Origin: Planctomycetota bacterium
GTDB taxonomy: Bacteria; Planctomycetota; Phycisphaerae; SM23-33
DNA: 64,000 nucleotides
Assembly: GCA_022705325.1 (NCBI GenBank)
Contig: JAKJER010000008.1
Location: 62,001-126,000 of the forward strand
Direction of reading: 5' to 3'
Part shown: in pieces, positions 8,014 to 16,885 of the stretch
How positions within the stretch are numbered: position 1 is the stretch's first letter
How the letters are laid out: each line of letters starts with the position of its first letter
Made by a program: the position numbers and the translations under genes
The notes under the pieces: model-generated
Told to the model about the DNA's origin: nothing
Database searches by the model: none
Seen by the model: the letters and a program-made list of their open reading frames with translations, nothing else

Positions 8014-9543
8014 ATGCAATCGACCACACGACGTGAATTCCTGCGGTCGGCAGGTGGGGCGGCCGTGCTGACATCGCTGGCCCCGCGGATGCTCCGGGCA
8101 GCCCCCGGCAACACCGCCAAGCGTCCCAACATCGTCCTGATCGTCGCGGACGACATGAACTTCGACGCGGCCGGCTGCTACGGCTGCCCGATCAAGGACC
8201 TCACGCCGAACCTGGACCGGCTGGCCGGCGAGGGCATCCGCTTCGTCCACGCGTACTCCACGGTGGCGGTCTGCCAGCCCGTCCGCCAGATCATGCACAC
8301 CGGCATGTACCCGCACCGCAACGGGGCGATGGGCTTCATGCCGCTGCGGCCCGACGTCCGCACGATGAACCAGCAGCTCCACGACGCGGGCTACCTCATC
8401 TCCATGACCGGCGGCAAGCACCCTCACTACCAGCCGTTCGAGAACTTCTGCGTGGACTTCTCCCGTCCGCAGAACGGGCGCCACCCGAGCAAGCTGGCCG
8501 AAGTCACCAAGGAGTTCGTGGCCCTGGCCAAGCGGGAAGGCAAGTCGTTCTTCCACCACGTCAACTGCAACGACCCGCACCGCCCGTTCATCGGCTCGGG
8601 CAGCCCGGGCAACCTGGCCGGCGGCGAGGAGCCCAGCCGGTGGATCAAGCCCGCCGAGGTGACCGGCGTGCCGGGCTTCCTGGAGGACCTGGGCGACATC
8701 CGCCGCGAGCTGGCCCAGTACTACACCTCCGTCCGTCGCCTGGACGACTGCGTGGGGGCCGTGCTGAAGGCCCTGGACGAGTCCGGCGCCCGCGAGAACA
8801 CGCTGGTGATGTTCTACGGGGGCGACCACGGCATGCCCCTGCCCTTCGCCAAGACCAACAACTACGAGAACAGCTCGCGAGGCGGACTCATCCTCCGCTG
8901 GCCGGGCGTGATCCGCCCCGGCAGCGTGGACGAGCGGCACATGGTGGCAACCATCGACTTTGCCCCCACGCTGCTGGCCGCGGCTGGGGCGGCGCCCCTG
9001 AAGGACATCGACGGGCGGTCGTTCCTGCCCGCGATGAAGGGGCAGGCCATGGACGGCTGGGACCGCGTCTTCACCTTCTACGGGCAGACGTCGGGGCGGC
9101 TGTGGCTGCACATGCGCTGCATCCGCACCCGCGAGCGGGCGTACATCTGGAACGCCTGGTCCGACGGCCAGACCCGCTACCGCGCCGAGAACATGGCCGG
9201 GCTGAGCTGGAAGGCGATGGTGGCCGCCGCGGACACCAACGCCGAGATCCGCAAGCGGGTGGAGTTCTACCTCTACCGCGTGCCGGAGGAGTTCTACGAC
9301 CTCACCGGCGACCGATGCGAGCGGACCAACCTGATCGCCGACCCCGCCCGCCGGGGCGAGATCGGCCCCTTGCGCCAGGAGTTGGCCGAACTGCTCCGCC
9401 GGACGGGCGACCCGCTGGGCGAGGCGCTGGCCCAACTCGATAAGCCGGAGGTCCTGCGCAAGGCCAAGACGGAGCTGGAGGCCCGTTTCGACCGCGGGCC
9501 CAGGCCGGGCGGGAAGAACAAGAAGGACAAGCGGCGGAATTGA
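8014..9543 (+). CDS. Tat-exported type I sulfatase
   Basis: A 509-residue arylsulfatase-family enzyme. The start at 8014 gives a twin-arginine leader (TTRREFLRSAGG) and has GGAG six bases upstream. The mature protein begins PNIVLIVADDMN, whose two Asp residues bind calcium. Cys87 in C-Q-P-V-R is the sulfatase CxPxR site, the residue converted to formylglycine. YGGDHG supplies further metal ligands. The overall pattern resembles N-sulfoglucosamine sulfohydrolase-like enzymes of planctomycetes that desulfate polysaccharides. The maturase is not in the window. Confidence 0.9.
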   Translation: MQSTTRREFLRSAGGAAVLTSLAPRMLRAAPGNTAKRPNIVLIVADDMNFDAAGCYGCPIKDLTPNLDRLAGEGIRFVHAYSTVAVCQPVRQIMHTGMYPHRNGAMGFMPLRPDVRTMNQQLHDAGYLISMTGGKHPHYQPFENFCVDFSRPQNGRHPSKLAEVTKEFVALAKREGKSFFHHVNCNDPHRPFIGSGSPGNLAGGEEPSRWIKPAEVTGVPGFLEDLGDIRRELAQYYTSVRRLDDCVGAVLKALDESGARENTLVMFYGGDHGMPLPFAKTNNYENSSRGGLILRWPGVIRPGSVDERHMVATIDFAPTLLAAAGAAPLKDIDGRSFLPAMKGQAMDGWDRVFTFYGQTSGRLWLHMRCIRTRERAYIWNAWSDGQTRYRAENMAGLSWKAMVAAADTNAEIRKRVEFYLYRVPEEFYDLTGDRCERTNLIADPARRGEIGPLRQELAELLRRTGDPLGEALAQLDKPEVLRKAKTELEARFDRGPRPGGKNKKDKRRN

Positions 9544-9612
9544 CGATTGCCGATTGTCGATCTGCGATTTGAGGTCGGCGAGGGCGAGGGAGACCATCGG
9601 AAGACCGGAATA

Positions 9613-9646
9613 GAAAGGCCCGCGGGAAGCGTCCCGCGGGCCTTTC
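9613..9646. terminator. Bidirectional intrinsic terminator
   Basis: A perfect 14-bp stem (GAAAGGCCCGCGGG with its complement) and six-base loop lies between the convergent sulfatase and metK genes. The flanks are A-rich and T-rich on the two strands, so it can end transcription from both sides. Confidence 0.8.
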
Positions 9647-9707
9647 AGTGGTGGCTCGTCAACCGCCGGTTCTCAATCGACTATCGTCAATCGAGAATCG
9701 ACAATCT

Positions 9708-10937
9708 CTACAGCTTGCACGCCTTCTTGAGGGCGGCGACCTTGTCGGTCCGCTCCCACTGGAACTTGGGGTTGGACCGGCCGAAGTGCCCGTCGTGGGC
9801 GGTTTCCAGGTAGATCGGGCGCAGCAGGTTGAGGTGGGAGACGATCTCCTGGGGCTTGAGCGGGAACACGTCGCGAACGACCTGGCTGAGGCGGTCTTCC
9901 TGGACGTTGCTGAGTCCTTCGCAATTGACCAGAACGCTGATGGGGTCGGCCACGCCGATCGCGTAGGAGAGCTGGACCTCGCAGACCGGCGTGATGCCGG
10001 CGGCGACGATGTTCTTGGCGATGTAGCGGGCCATGTAGCTGGCGGAGCGGTCCACCTTGGAGGGGTCCTTGCCGCTGAAGGCCCCGCCGCCGTGGCGCCC
10101 GCGCCCGCCGTAGGTGTCGACGATGATCTTGCGCCCCGTCACGCCCGTGTCGCCGTGCGGCCCGCCGATCACGAACCGCCCGGTCGGGTTGATCAGGAAC
10201 TTGATCTTCCCGCTCCACATCCGGGGGCACTCCATCTGGACGCAGGGCTTGATCACCTTGTTGATGATCGCCTTCTTGGCCTCGTCGGAGATGTTGCCGG
10301 TCTTGTCGACCACCTTGTCGGTGTGCTGCGTGGAGATCACGATGGTGTCGATCCGGTCGGGCACGCCGTTGGCGTACTCGATGGTCACCTGGCTCTTGCC
10401 GTCGGGCCGCAGCCACGGAATCACGCCCTTCTCGCGGCACTCGCTGAGGCGGAAGGTCAGGCGATGGGCGAGCTGGATGGGCAGGGGCATCAGGCTCTTG
10501 GTCTCGTTGCAGGCGAAACCGAACATCAGGCCCTGGTCGCCCGCGCCCTGCTCCTTCTTCTTCTTCTTGTCGGCCGTGACGCCCTGGGAGATGTCGGCCG
10601 ACTGGCTGTGCAGGCTCTTGAGCACGGCGCAGGAGCGGTAGTCGAAGCCGGTCTCCGGGTCGTCGTAGCCGATGCCGCGGATGACCTGGCGGGCGGTCTC
10701 CTCGGCCGCCAGCATGGCTTCCTCGGCCTTGTGGTTGTGGACCGTGATCTCGCCCGAGAGCACCACCAGCCCGGTGGTGACCAGCGTCTCGCAGGCGACG
10801 CGGGCATAGCGGTCCTTGGCGATGAGGCTGTCCAGGATGCCGTCGGAGATCTGGTCGGCGACCTTGTCGGGGTGGCCCTTGGTGACGCTTTCGCTGGTGA
10901 ACAGGTGCTTCTTGACGCCGGCAACCTTCTTGGCCAT
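9708..10937 (-). CDS. metK: S-adenosylmethionine synthetase
   Basis: A 409-residue enzyme making S-adenosylmethionine from ATP and methionine. Signature motifs are [13 protein letters not shown] near residue 21, [12 protein letters not shown], and [15 protein letters not shown] in the C-terminal third. A lysine-rich insert (DKKKKKEQ) sits just before GAGDQG, where most homologues have a short acidic loop. RBS AGGAAACGG precedes the ATG. A good promoter lies about 65-95 bases upstream on the same strand; the leader is too short for a SAM riboswitch. Confidence 0.95.
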   Translation of the reverse strand: MAKKVAGVKKHLFTSESVTKGHPDKVADQISDGILDSLIAKDRYARVACETLVTTGLVVLSGEITVHNHKAEEAMLAAEETARQVIRGIGYDDPETGFDYRSCAVLKSLHSQSADISQGVTADKKKKKEQGAGDQGLMFGFACNETKSLMPLPIQLAHRLTFRLSECREKGVIPWLRPDGKSQVTIEYANGVPDRIDTIVISTQHTDKVVDKTGNISDEAKKAIINKVIKPCVQMECPRMWSGKIKFLINPTGRFVIGGPHGDTGVTGRKIIVDTYGGRGRHGGGAFSGKDPSKVDRSASYMARYIAKNIVAAGITPVCEVQLSYAIGVADPISVLVNCEGLSNVQEDRLSQVVRDVFPLKPQEIVSHLNLLRPIYLETAHDGHFGRSNPKFQWERTDKVAALKKACKL

Positions 10938-11001
10938 GTCGATGATCCGTTTCCTGTCTGAAATCCAAATGGTACGCGGTGTGCCACAAAACGAAACGAA
11001 G

Positions 11002-11031
11002 AGTGTAGCGGCCGAGACGGCAGGTTGTCAA
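11002..11031 (-). promoter_or_regulatory. Sigma-70-type promoter of metK
   Basis: Read on the minus strand: TTGACA at 11031-11026, an 18-base spacer, and TACACT at 11007-11002. The expected transcript starts near 10995 and gives a leader of about 60 bases before metK. Confidence 0.65.
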
Positions 11032-11221
11032 TCGGCAAAATGCCCGCTGCTGCGGGCGCTTCGTCTCCGCGGGGCCGGCTTCGCCCGAAAAATGGGTGGA
11101 TTCCTGCCGCGGTTGTGCCGATGTTTTGGCTGGCGTACGCCCGGCGGGAGGGCACAGGACCCCCGCCAACGCCGCTGTCGCCCGCCGGACTTGCCAGGCG
11201 AAGATATGCTGAGTCGTACGC

Positions 11222-11250
11222 TTGACAGCGCCTTGCGGGCAAAGTATACT
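11222..11250 (+). promoter_or_regulatory. Near-consensus sigma-70 promoter for the dksA-like/lspA operon
   Basis: TTGACA (11222-11227), a 17-base spacer, and TATACT (11245-11250) match the housekeeping consensus at 11 of 12 positions. Transcription should start near 11257, about 75 bases before the GTG start of the DksA-like gene. Confidence 0.75.
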
Positions 11251-11332
11251 ACACGACTCCACCAAGGGCTGTGGAGAGCGCTGGCAGGGGCTGTCGGCGT
11301 TAGTTGGACTTCTACCAAAGGAACTGTCGCCC

Positions 11333-12085
11333 GTGGCCAAGAAGACTCGTCCCAACGACAACTCCCGTAAACGCCCCGGCGCCAAGCAGGGCAAGTCCTC
11401 CGCGGTCGCCAAGCCCGCCAAGAAAACCAAGGCCCTCAAGGACCTCAAAGCCGCCAAGGCTGCCAAGGCTATTAAAGCCGTCAAGTCCCTCAAGAAAAAG
11501 GCTTTAGCCGCTCGCGTACGTCCGGCCGCCGCCAGCGAGTCCGCCCGCCAGCACCCGCGGATCAAGATCAAGACGCCGCTGAACAAGAACCAGCTCAAGG
11601 AGTTCCGCGACATCCTGCTGTCCAAGCGGCGGGCCCTGGTGGGGGACATGACCGGGATTGCGGCCGAGGCCCTCCACTCCAACCGCCAGGACGGTTCGGG
11701 CGACCTGTCGAACATGCCGACCCACCCGGCCGACATCGGCACGGACAACTATGAGCAGGAATTCACCCTGGGCCTGCTGGAGAGCGAGCGGGTGTTGCTG
11801 CGGGAGATCAACGAGGCCCTCGAGCGCATCGACAACAGCACCTACGGCGTCTGCCTGGGCACCGGTGAACCGATCAACCTGGCCCGCCTGAGAGCCCGCC
11901 CGTGGGCCAAGTACGGCATCGAATACGCCCGCATGCTCGAAAAAGGCCTCGTCCGTCCGCCCGAGGGGCACCGCCAGTACGGCGAGGACGACGAGGACGA
12001 CCACGACGACGACCGCGACGACCGTGACGGCGTCGAGGTCAGCGAGATCGAGAGCGCTGACGCGGGCGAGGATGACGAAGACTGA
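11333..12085 (+). CDS. DksA/TraR-family protein with Lys/Ala-rich N-terminal tail and degenerate zinc finger
   Basis: A 250-residue protein; the GTG at 11333 is chosen because AAAGGAA lies nine bases upstream. Residues 1-80 are a basic tail of K, A and P with AAKAAKAIKAVK-type repeats, like histone-H1-like domains. Residues 85-200 match the DksA/TraR coiled coil and finger region (NKNQLKEFRDILLSKRRALVGD, then YGVCLGTGEPINLARLRARPWAKYG). Of the four zinc cysteines only Cys174 remains; Thr177, Gly195 and Tyr198 occupy the others. The last 35 residues are almost wholly acidic. DksA proteins bind the RNA polymerase secondary channel; the basic tail may add nucleic-acid binding. It overlaps lspA by 14 bases. 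Confidence 0.8.
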   Translation: MAKKTRPNDNSRKRPGAKQGKSSAVAKPAKKTKALKDLKAAKAAKAIKAVKSLKKKALAARVRPAAASESARQHPRIKIKTPLNKNQLKEFRDILLSKRRALVGDMTGIAAEALHSNRQDGSGDLSNMPTHPADIGTDNYEQEFTLGLLESERVLLREINEALERIDNSTYGVCLGTGEPINLARLRARPWAKYGIEYARMLEKGLVRPPEGHRQYGEDDEDDHDDDRDDRDGVEVSEIESADAGEDDED

Positions 12086-12779
12086 TCCAGCTTCCCCCGG
12101 CCCCGCCGGGACACCCGGGCCAGCGGCCCTCCAGCCCGCCTTCCGCAGCACGCGGGCGATCACAGTGTTCGTCCTGGTCGCGGCGGCCGGTCTGGCCGCG
12201 GACCTGCTGTCCAAGCATTTCGTCTTCGCTTCCTTCCTGGACGATCCCGCCCTGGCCGGGCGGGCCCGAGACGTCCAGTCCCAGTACGCCACCATCCTCA
12301 CGCCCCGCCAGATGCTCCACATGCTGGAACTCAGCCGCCCGGTTGTCGACGGCGTCCACTTCACGCTCTCGACCAACCCCGGCGTGGTGTTCGGGCTGGC
12401 CATGCCCCGCTGGGCCGTCGCGATGGCCACCGTGGTCACCATGCTCCTGGTGGGCTTCTTCTTCGCCTCCTCCGACCGCCGCGCCTGGGCCGTCCACCTG
12501 GCGATGGCCCTGATCCTGGCCGGGGCCCTCGGAAACCTCTACGACCGCCTCTTCGCCAGCGTCCGGATCCCCGGCATGGCCGCCATCGGCTACGAGGTCC
12601 GCGACTTCATCGACTGCTCCCGCCTGACCACCTTCTCCTCCATCCGGAAGGAATCGCTCTACCCCTGGATCTTCAACGTCGCCGACGTCTGGCTGGTCAT
12701 CGGCGTGGGCCTGCTCGTGGTCCATTGGATCATCGAGGGCCGACGACACGCACAGGCGGCCAAGAAGCAGGCGAAGTGA
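12072..12779 (+). CDS. lspA: Lipoprotein signal peptidase (signal peptidase II)
   Basis: A 235-residue membrane aspartyl protease that cleaves prolipoprotein signal peptides. Four hydrophobic segments are visible. Catalytic Asp158 lies in GNLYDR and Asp205 in FNVADVWLVIG, matching the two family motifs. The protein is longer than the usual 160-180 residues because of loops after helix 1 and between the two Asp motifs (about 160-200). The start at 12072 overlaps the upstream stop by 14 bases, implying translational coupling to the DksA-like gene. Confidence 0.9.
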   Translation: MTKTDPASPGPAGTPGPAALQPAFRSTRAITVFVLVAAAGLAADLLSKHFVFASFLDDPALAGRARDVQSQYATILTPRQMLHMLELSRPVVDGVHFTLSTNPGVVFGLAMPRWAVAMATVVTMLLVGFFFASSDRRAWAVHLAMALILAGALGNLYDRLFASVRIPGMAAIGYEVRDFIDCSRLTTFSSIRKESLYPWIFNVADVWLVIGVGLLVVHWIIEGRRHAQAAKKQAK

Positions 12780-12843
12780 TCGCCCGTTCGCCGTTCTCCT
12801 TCACGCTGTTCCCACCCGACGATCGTCCCGGTAGAATCCGGTT

Positions 12844-14043
12844 GTGACTCTTGCCTCCAACCGTGTCAGCGCCTCACCGCCTAAGCCCACGCGAGGCTTC
12901 GCGCGGGGCCGTTCGCGCGGAGCGACGGGGGCATTCGCCTTCGCGCCCGTCCGCGCCTCCGCGCCCGCCTGGGCCCGCCTGGCCCTGACGGCCGCCGAGT
13001 TGCTGTTCCTGCTGGCCGCGGTCGCTCTGGAACGCCAGGTCCGCGGGCCGGTGGTCCGGTGGCTCCGCGGCGCGGGCCTCGGCGCGGGCCTCGGCGCCTG
13101 GCCCGCTTACTACGCCGCCTTGCTGTCCGTCGCCGGGGCGGCCGCCTACCTGCTGTGGATGTGGGCGATCACTTGCCTGGTCCGGATGGCGGTCTGCCCG
13201 ACGGGGCAAGGCGCCGCGCCTGCCGCTGCGCCGTCGGTCGACAACCCTGCCGAGGCCCACCTGGGCGAGGCCGTGCTCATCGCCATCGCCCTGCTCATCC
13301 CTTACGCCCTGGTCCCCGCGCGGGTCTGGATCGTCCTCAGCGTCCTGCTGGCCGGCGTGATCTGCATGTTCGACCTCCGCGACCTGGGGCGCCTGCTGAA
13401 CGTGCCCGCACAGGAACTGGATGAACACCGCATGGCGAGCGACCAGGCCCAGCCGCTGCGGCAGCTTGCAGCCGAGCACGGCCTGGAGAGGCTGAACCTG
13501 GTCGTCGCCCCGCCTGCCGACGATGGCGAGGGCCAACCCGAACGGCTGGCCGACCAGCCGGCCCTGGCACAGTACATCCCCACCCGCGGGCGGGCGACGT
13601 TCGTCTTCACGCGATCGCTGGTGAAGTTGCTGGACGCAGCCGCCCTGCGGGCGGTCTTCGCCCACGAGCTGGCCCACTGGCGGCTGGGGCACAGCCGCAA
13701 GACGATCCTGGCTCATATGGGCGGGCGCCTGGCGTGCGTGCTGGCGGTGGCGTCGGTGCTGGAGTGGATGCGGCCGGCGGGCGCCGCCACGCTGGTCCCG
13801 ACGGCCTTGCTATTGTGGGCGCTGACGTGGACTCTTGCGACTCTTCTGCTGCGGGCGTACATGCGCCGTCAGGAGCGCCAGGCGCACGCCTGGGCTGTAC
13901 AGACCACCGGCGATCCGGGCACGTACGTGGACGCCCTCGAGCGGATCGCGGGGCACAACGGCTATCGCGAGCCCACCTGGTTGGGCCGGCTGCTGGACGA
14001 GTCGCCCTCGCCGGCCGAGGTGGTACACATGGCGGGGAAGTAG
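12844..14043 (+). CDS. M48-family membrane metalloprotease
   Basis: A 399-residue protein beginning at a GTG. Hydrophobic segments lie near 45-65, 85-115 and 145-175 and again after the active site. The zinc site is HELAH at residues 274-278, followed by WRLGH. A later RRQERQAHAWA segment is where M48 proteases carry the third ligand (ExxAD); here the Glu is followed by A-H, so the motif is slightly off. M48 enzymes degrade misfolded membrane proteins (HtpX-like). No strong RBS is seen, so the true start may be further in. It is the last host gene before the prophage. Confidence 0.75.
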   Translation: MTLASNRVSASPPKPTRGFARGRSRGATGAFAFAPVRASAPAWARLALTAAELLFLLAAVALERQVRGPVVRWLRGAGLGAGLGAWPAYYAALLSVAGAAAYLLWMWAITCLVRMAVCPTGQGAAPAAAPSVDNPAEAHLGEAVLIAIALLIPYALVPARVWIVLSVLLAGVICMFDLRDLGRLLNVPAQELDEHRMASDQAQPLRQLAAEHGLERLNLVVAPPADDGEGQPERLADQPALAQYIPTRGRATFVFTRSLVKLLDAAALRAVFAHELAHWRLGHSRKTILAHMGGRLACVLAVASVLEWMRPAGAATLVPTALLLWALTWTLATLLLRAYMRRQERQAHAWAVQTTGDPGTYVDALERIAGHNGYREPTWLGRLLDESPSPAEVVHMAGK

Positions 14044-14488
14044 TCGTTTGTTGTTGGTTGTTAGATGTTGGGGCTGTCCGACAATTCAGCCCCCCTGGCT
14101 ACAGGGCGCAATCACAGTTGGCGAAAGCGCAGGACAGTTGGCGAAAACACGTCCGAGCTCCGACCATCGCCGGCGCGTAGTATAAGCCCAAGCCGCGTCG
14201 AAATCCACAATTGCAGGCCTGGGCTGTCGGGGATTCCATCCGGAGAACCGCCCGAAGATCTCCGGTGTCCATGATGTCAACTGCGCTGCGCTGACGGCCG
14301 TAGCGGCCGGCGGCGGCAGCCCTCGACCACTGCGGCATCGCCCGTCGCCAGAGGCGTCGCCGTAGTGGGCGGGGAGTGCCGCCGCCAGGGGTCCTGGGCC
14401 TGGCGGCGGCGCCGGGCCGCGACGCGAGTCGCGACGCCGACGTGCCGGATGGGCGGCGGGTGGTGGCGGGCGCCCATCCGTAGGCGTA
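14044..14488. other. Left junction region of the prophage, no gene
   Basis: This stretch holds the host-prophage junction. At 14072-14086 is GGCTGTCCGACAATT, repeated inverted at 50490-50504. Two direct copies of ACAGTTGGCGAAA lie at about 14114-14146. From 14281 the DNA becomes a series of very GC-rich hairpins, including a 12-bp stem at 14378-14389/14399-14410 and a 9-bp stem at 14447-14455/14471-14479, placed just after the last late gene and likely ending late transcription. No open frame here looks like a gene. Confidence 0.6.
14111..14148 (+). promoter_or_regulatory. Candidate left-end transposase-binding sites (two copies)
   Basis: Two tandem 18-base motifs, ATCACAGTTGGCGAAAGC (14111-14128) and AGGACAGTTGGCGAAAAC (14131-14148), spaced 20 bases apart. 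The second matches the inverted motif at 49227-49244 near the other end at 11 of 12 core positions. Repeated sites in opposite orientation at each end are what a MuA-type transposase recognises. Confidence 0.5.
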
Positions 14489-14800
14489 TCAGCTCGGGCC
14501 GCCCAGCGCGGGCGGCTTGGCCTCCGCCAGGGCCGCGAAGATCCGCTTCAGCGCGGCCGAGTACAGCCCGGCCGCCGTCAGTCCGCCCACCACGCCGTGG
14601 ATCGCCACCGCGTACGCCCAGGCCCACGTCAGGGGGCTGGCGGCCGGGAGCGTCATGGCGATCGCCGCCAGGATCCCGAGCAGGACGCTCAGGCCGGGCA
14701 GCACGCCGACGCGCTCGGCCACGTTGGGGAAGTAGTGCTTGACCAGCTGGAGGATCACGGGGACCGCAAGTGCGATCTGGGTAATCAATGCCTCGTTCAT
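14489..14800 (-). CDS. Holin-like membrane protein, last late gene
   Basis: A 103-residue protein with three hydrophobic segments (about 5-22, 32-52 and 58-85) and short polar ends, the size and profile of phage holins. It lies beside a small lipoprotein gene at the far end of the late operon, where lysis genes are common. Holins form membrane lesions that release the endolysin. No endolysin is recognisable beside it. Confidence 0.55.
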   Translation of the reverse strand: MNEALITQIALAVPVILQLVKHYFPNVAERVGVLPGLSVLLGILAAIAMTLPAASPLTWAWAYAVAIHGVVGGLTAAGLYSAALKRIFAALAEAKPPALGGPS

Positions 14801-14828
14801 GTGCCGTTAACCGTCCTTTCCTGTCTGG

Positions 14829-15056
14829 TTACGCGTCGCTCTTGGGGGCGTCCTGGCCGGCCTGCCTGGCCTTGGCCCAGTCGGCGTCGGCCTGGTCGGC
14901 CAGGTTCAGTTTCGCCCGCAGCTCGTCCAGCGTGACGGGCTTTCCGCTGAGCACGTCGCCCAGGATCTTGGCCAACTGGGCGATCGCGTTGGTGATGATC
15001 ACGGCGGCCATCGCGCCTTCCAGCACGGCCGTTCCGCTCGTCGAGTCGTCTGTCAT
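14829..15056 (-). CDS. Small phage protein, 75 aa
   Basis: A 75-residue protein with one moderately hydrophobic helix (VLEGAMAAVIITNAIAQLAKIL) and a charged C-terminal half. Its ATG overlaps the stop of the lipoprotein gene (ATGA at 15053-15056), so the two are translationally coupled. It probably belongs to the lysis cassette with the holin-like gene, but no family is recognised. Confidence 0.6.
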   Translation of the reverse strand: MTDDSTSGTAVLEGAMAAVIITNAIAQLAKILGDVLSGKPVTLDELRAKLNLADQADADWAKARQAGQDAPKSDA

Positions 15057-15400
15057 GGCTTCACCGTCCTTGTCTTGGCCTCGTCGCGGATCGCCACCAT
15101 CGTCGCCAGCGACGACTGCGTGACCGCCTGGATGATGTCGTCCTCGCGCCCCTCCGCCAGGCACGCCATCCAGGCGTCCAGGCCGCTGCGGGCCGCCTTG
15201 CGGGCCGCCTCGAACGCGTCGGCTTCCTGCGGCGTGAGCAGCTTGGCGTTGTACAGGCTCGTGGCCGTACGCACCGCCGTCACGTACAGGGAGATGCTCG
15301 TCGCGAGCTGCTGCTCGCTGGTCTGCCGGCAGCCGCCCAGGCACGCGATCATCGCCAGGCTGACCACCAGCAGGAACACGACCGTCCATGGGTGCTTCAT
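15053..15400 (-). CDS. Small prophage lipoprotein, 115 aa
   Basis: A 115-residue protein with a lipoprotein signal peptide: a basic start, hydrophobic core VFLLVVSLAMIACL, and lipobox LGGC with the lipidated Cys at residue 24. The mature part is helical and charged. Its position next to a holin-like gene suggests an outer-membrane spanin-like or other lysis role, but it is not a clear Rz1 homologue. RBS region overlaps the upstream gap. Confidence 0.6.
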   Translation of the reverse strand: MKHPWTVVFLLVVSLAMIACLGGCRQTSEQQLATSISLYVTAVRTATSLYNAKLLTPQEADAFEAARKAARSGLDAWMACLAEGREDDIIQAVTQSSLATMVAIRDEAKTRTVKP

Positions 15401-15423
15401 TCACCACCGTCCTTCCGTAGAGG

Positions 15424-15693
15424 TCACCACAGGCCGCGACGGCACCGAGCCGACGCGCTGCGGATCAGTTCGTACAGGTCCACGCGGGCGCAGGCGTCCA
15501 GGTCCGCGCACCAGACGGCCGTGCCGGGCCCCTTGACGATCGACGGGCACAGCCCGCGCTGGGGGCTGGCCGTGCAGCACCAGTTCAGCCGCGTGGCTGC
15601 CAGGGCCCTCAGCTTGCCGGAGGCGGCCAGGGCGTCCTGCATCGCCATCCGCCTGGCCAGCACCGTCGTCGTGATCTTGCCGCACTCGCCCAT
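15424..15693 (-). CDS. Hypothetical phage protein, 89 aa, Cys-rich
   Basis: An 89-residue basic protein with five cysteines. A GGAG lies shortly upstream of the ATG and the gene sits eight bases after the next tail gene in the same direction. No domain is recognised. Confidence 0.5.
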   Translation of the reverse strand: MGECGKITTTVLARRMAMQDALAASGKLRALAATRLNWCCTASPQRGLCPSIVKGPGTAVWCADLDACARVDLYELIRSASARCRRGLW

Positions 15694-15701
15694 GTCGCTC
15701 C

Positions 15702-16154
15702 TCAGAAGACCACCGTCGCCGTCTCGCCGCTCCAGTCAGGACCGTAGCCGCCGTTGAGGACGCCGATGTCGACGCCGTCCAGCACGATCGTTCCGCTGTA
15801 GTGGCCGTCGCCGTCGCACGTCAGCTCGGCGGTGGTGGCCGTTCCGCTGAAGGCCGCGCCGATCCACGCCACCGGCAGGATCTCCACCAGGTACGTGCCG
15901 TCCAGCTGGCAGGTGACCGACACGTCGAAGTACGTCGGGCCCAGGTCGGCGTCGCTGCACCAGCCGCCGGTGGTGTTGTAGGTGTCGCTGACGCAACTGG
16001 CCGTGCCGGTGGCCGTGACGCCGACGGGGTAGCCGATGGCGCACGTGACGTCCGCGCAGCCGCCGTCGGCGCAGCAGCAGTCCTCGGCCACGGCCAGCTC
16101 GCCGTCGACCAGCAGGACCTCGCCGTCCACCAGTTGGATCGCCCCGTCGGTCAT
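15702..16154 (-). CDS. Hypothetical phage surface protein, Cys-rich, 150 aa
   Basis: A 150-residue acidic protein with paired cysteines near the N-terminus (EDCCCADGGCADVTC) and a beta-rich remainder (SVTCQLDGTYLVEILPVAW, then GHYSGTIVLDG). The composition suggests a disulfide-stabilised or metal-bound tail-tip or fibre protein. The ATG overlaps the preceding stop (16151-16154). Confidence 0.55.
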   Translation of the reverse strand: MTDGAIQLVDGEVLLVDGELAVAEDCCCADGGCADVTCAIGYPVGVTATGTASCVSDTYNTTGGWCSDADLGPTYFDVSVTCQLDGTYLVEILPVAWIGAAFSGTATTAELTCDGDGHYSGTIVLDGVDIGVLNGGYGPDWSGETATVVF

Positions 16155-16885
16155 GCGCACTCCGAGCTGTAGGGCTGCTCGCCGAACGTGTCCAGCAGCA
16201 CGATGTCCGACCCGCCGCCCAGCCAGTAGGCCAGGCCGCGGTCGCTGCGGCCGCTCTCGCCGGCGTAGTAGTAGGCCGTGTTGGGCAGGCGCGGCCGCTG
16301 GGGGGCCAGGTCCTCGGCCAGCAGGTTGCCGAACAGGTCGTACACGTCGTAGATCCACGTGCACGTCTCGAAGACCTTGGGCGGGCCGGCGTCGGCCAGG
16401 CCGCCGCGACCGGCGGTGTCGTCGTCGCCGCTGCCGCTGTATCCGCTCTTGCTCAGCACGCACAGCCACGCCGCCGAGCCCAGGTTCGGGGCGACCAGGC
16501 GGCACTCCCAGCCGTTGACCGCGTCGTACTCGACCTCGAACAGCACCCGCTGGTAGGCGGGCATCGGGAACCACCGGTCGTGCCCGCTGGCCGCCGTCGG
16601 CAGCCGAAGCCAGTTGGCGTAGGTGTCCGGCGCTTCGAGCACCGCCCCGCTGGACGGGTCGATCTCCTCGAAGTACCAGCCGTCCAGCACGCCCGAGCTG
16701 CGGTGGTAGAACTCGCTCGGCGTCGGCGTGACGGCGGAGTTGACGCCGTTGATGATGCGGCCGACGCGCAGGCGGTTGTCGAACGCGTCGCCGCCGGGCG
16801 GACGCTGGGGGGCGCGGTTGTATCGCGGTCCGATCGGGTCGCCATGGGCCCGCTGCAACAGGTGGAGCGTGACGGGGTCGATCAT
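16151..16885 (-). CDS. Hypothetical phage tail-region protein, 244 aa
   Basis: A 244-residue beta-rich protein with many Tyr, Trp and Gly (for example VLDGWYFEEIDPSSGAV and TCTWIYDVYDLFGNLL). The start MIDPVTLHLLQ at 16885 overlaps the upstream stop by four bases. It lies among FN3-like and hub proteins, so a tail-tip role is likely. No family is recognised. Confidence 0.55.
   Translation of the reverse strand: MIDPVTLHLLQRAHGDPIGPRYNRAPQRPPGGDAFDNRLRVGRIINGVNSAVTPTPSEFYHRSSGVLDGWYFEEIDPSSGAVLEAPDTYANWLRLPTAASGHDRWFPMPAYQRVLFEVEYDAVNGWECRLVAPNLGSAAWLCVLSKSGYSGSGDDDTAGRGGLADAGPPKVFETCTWIYDVYDLFGNLLAEDLAPQRPRLPNTAYYYAGESGRSDRGLAYWLGGGSDIVLLDTFGEQPYSSECA

Noticed and set aside
10938..11001. SAM riboswitch upstream of metK
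   Set aside because: The leader from the likely promoter is about 60 bases and lacks the conserved multi-helix pattern.
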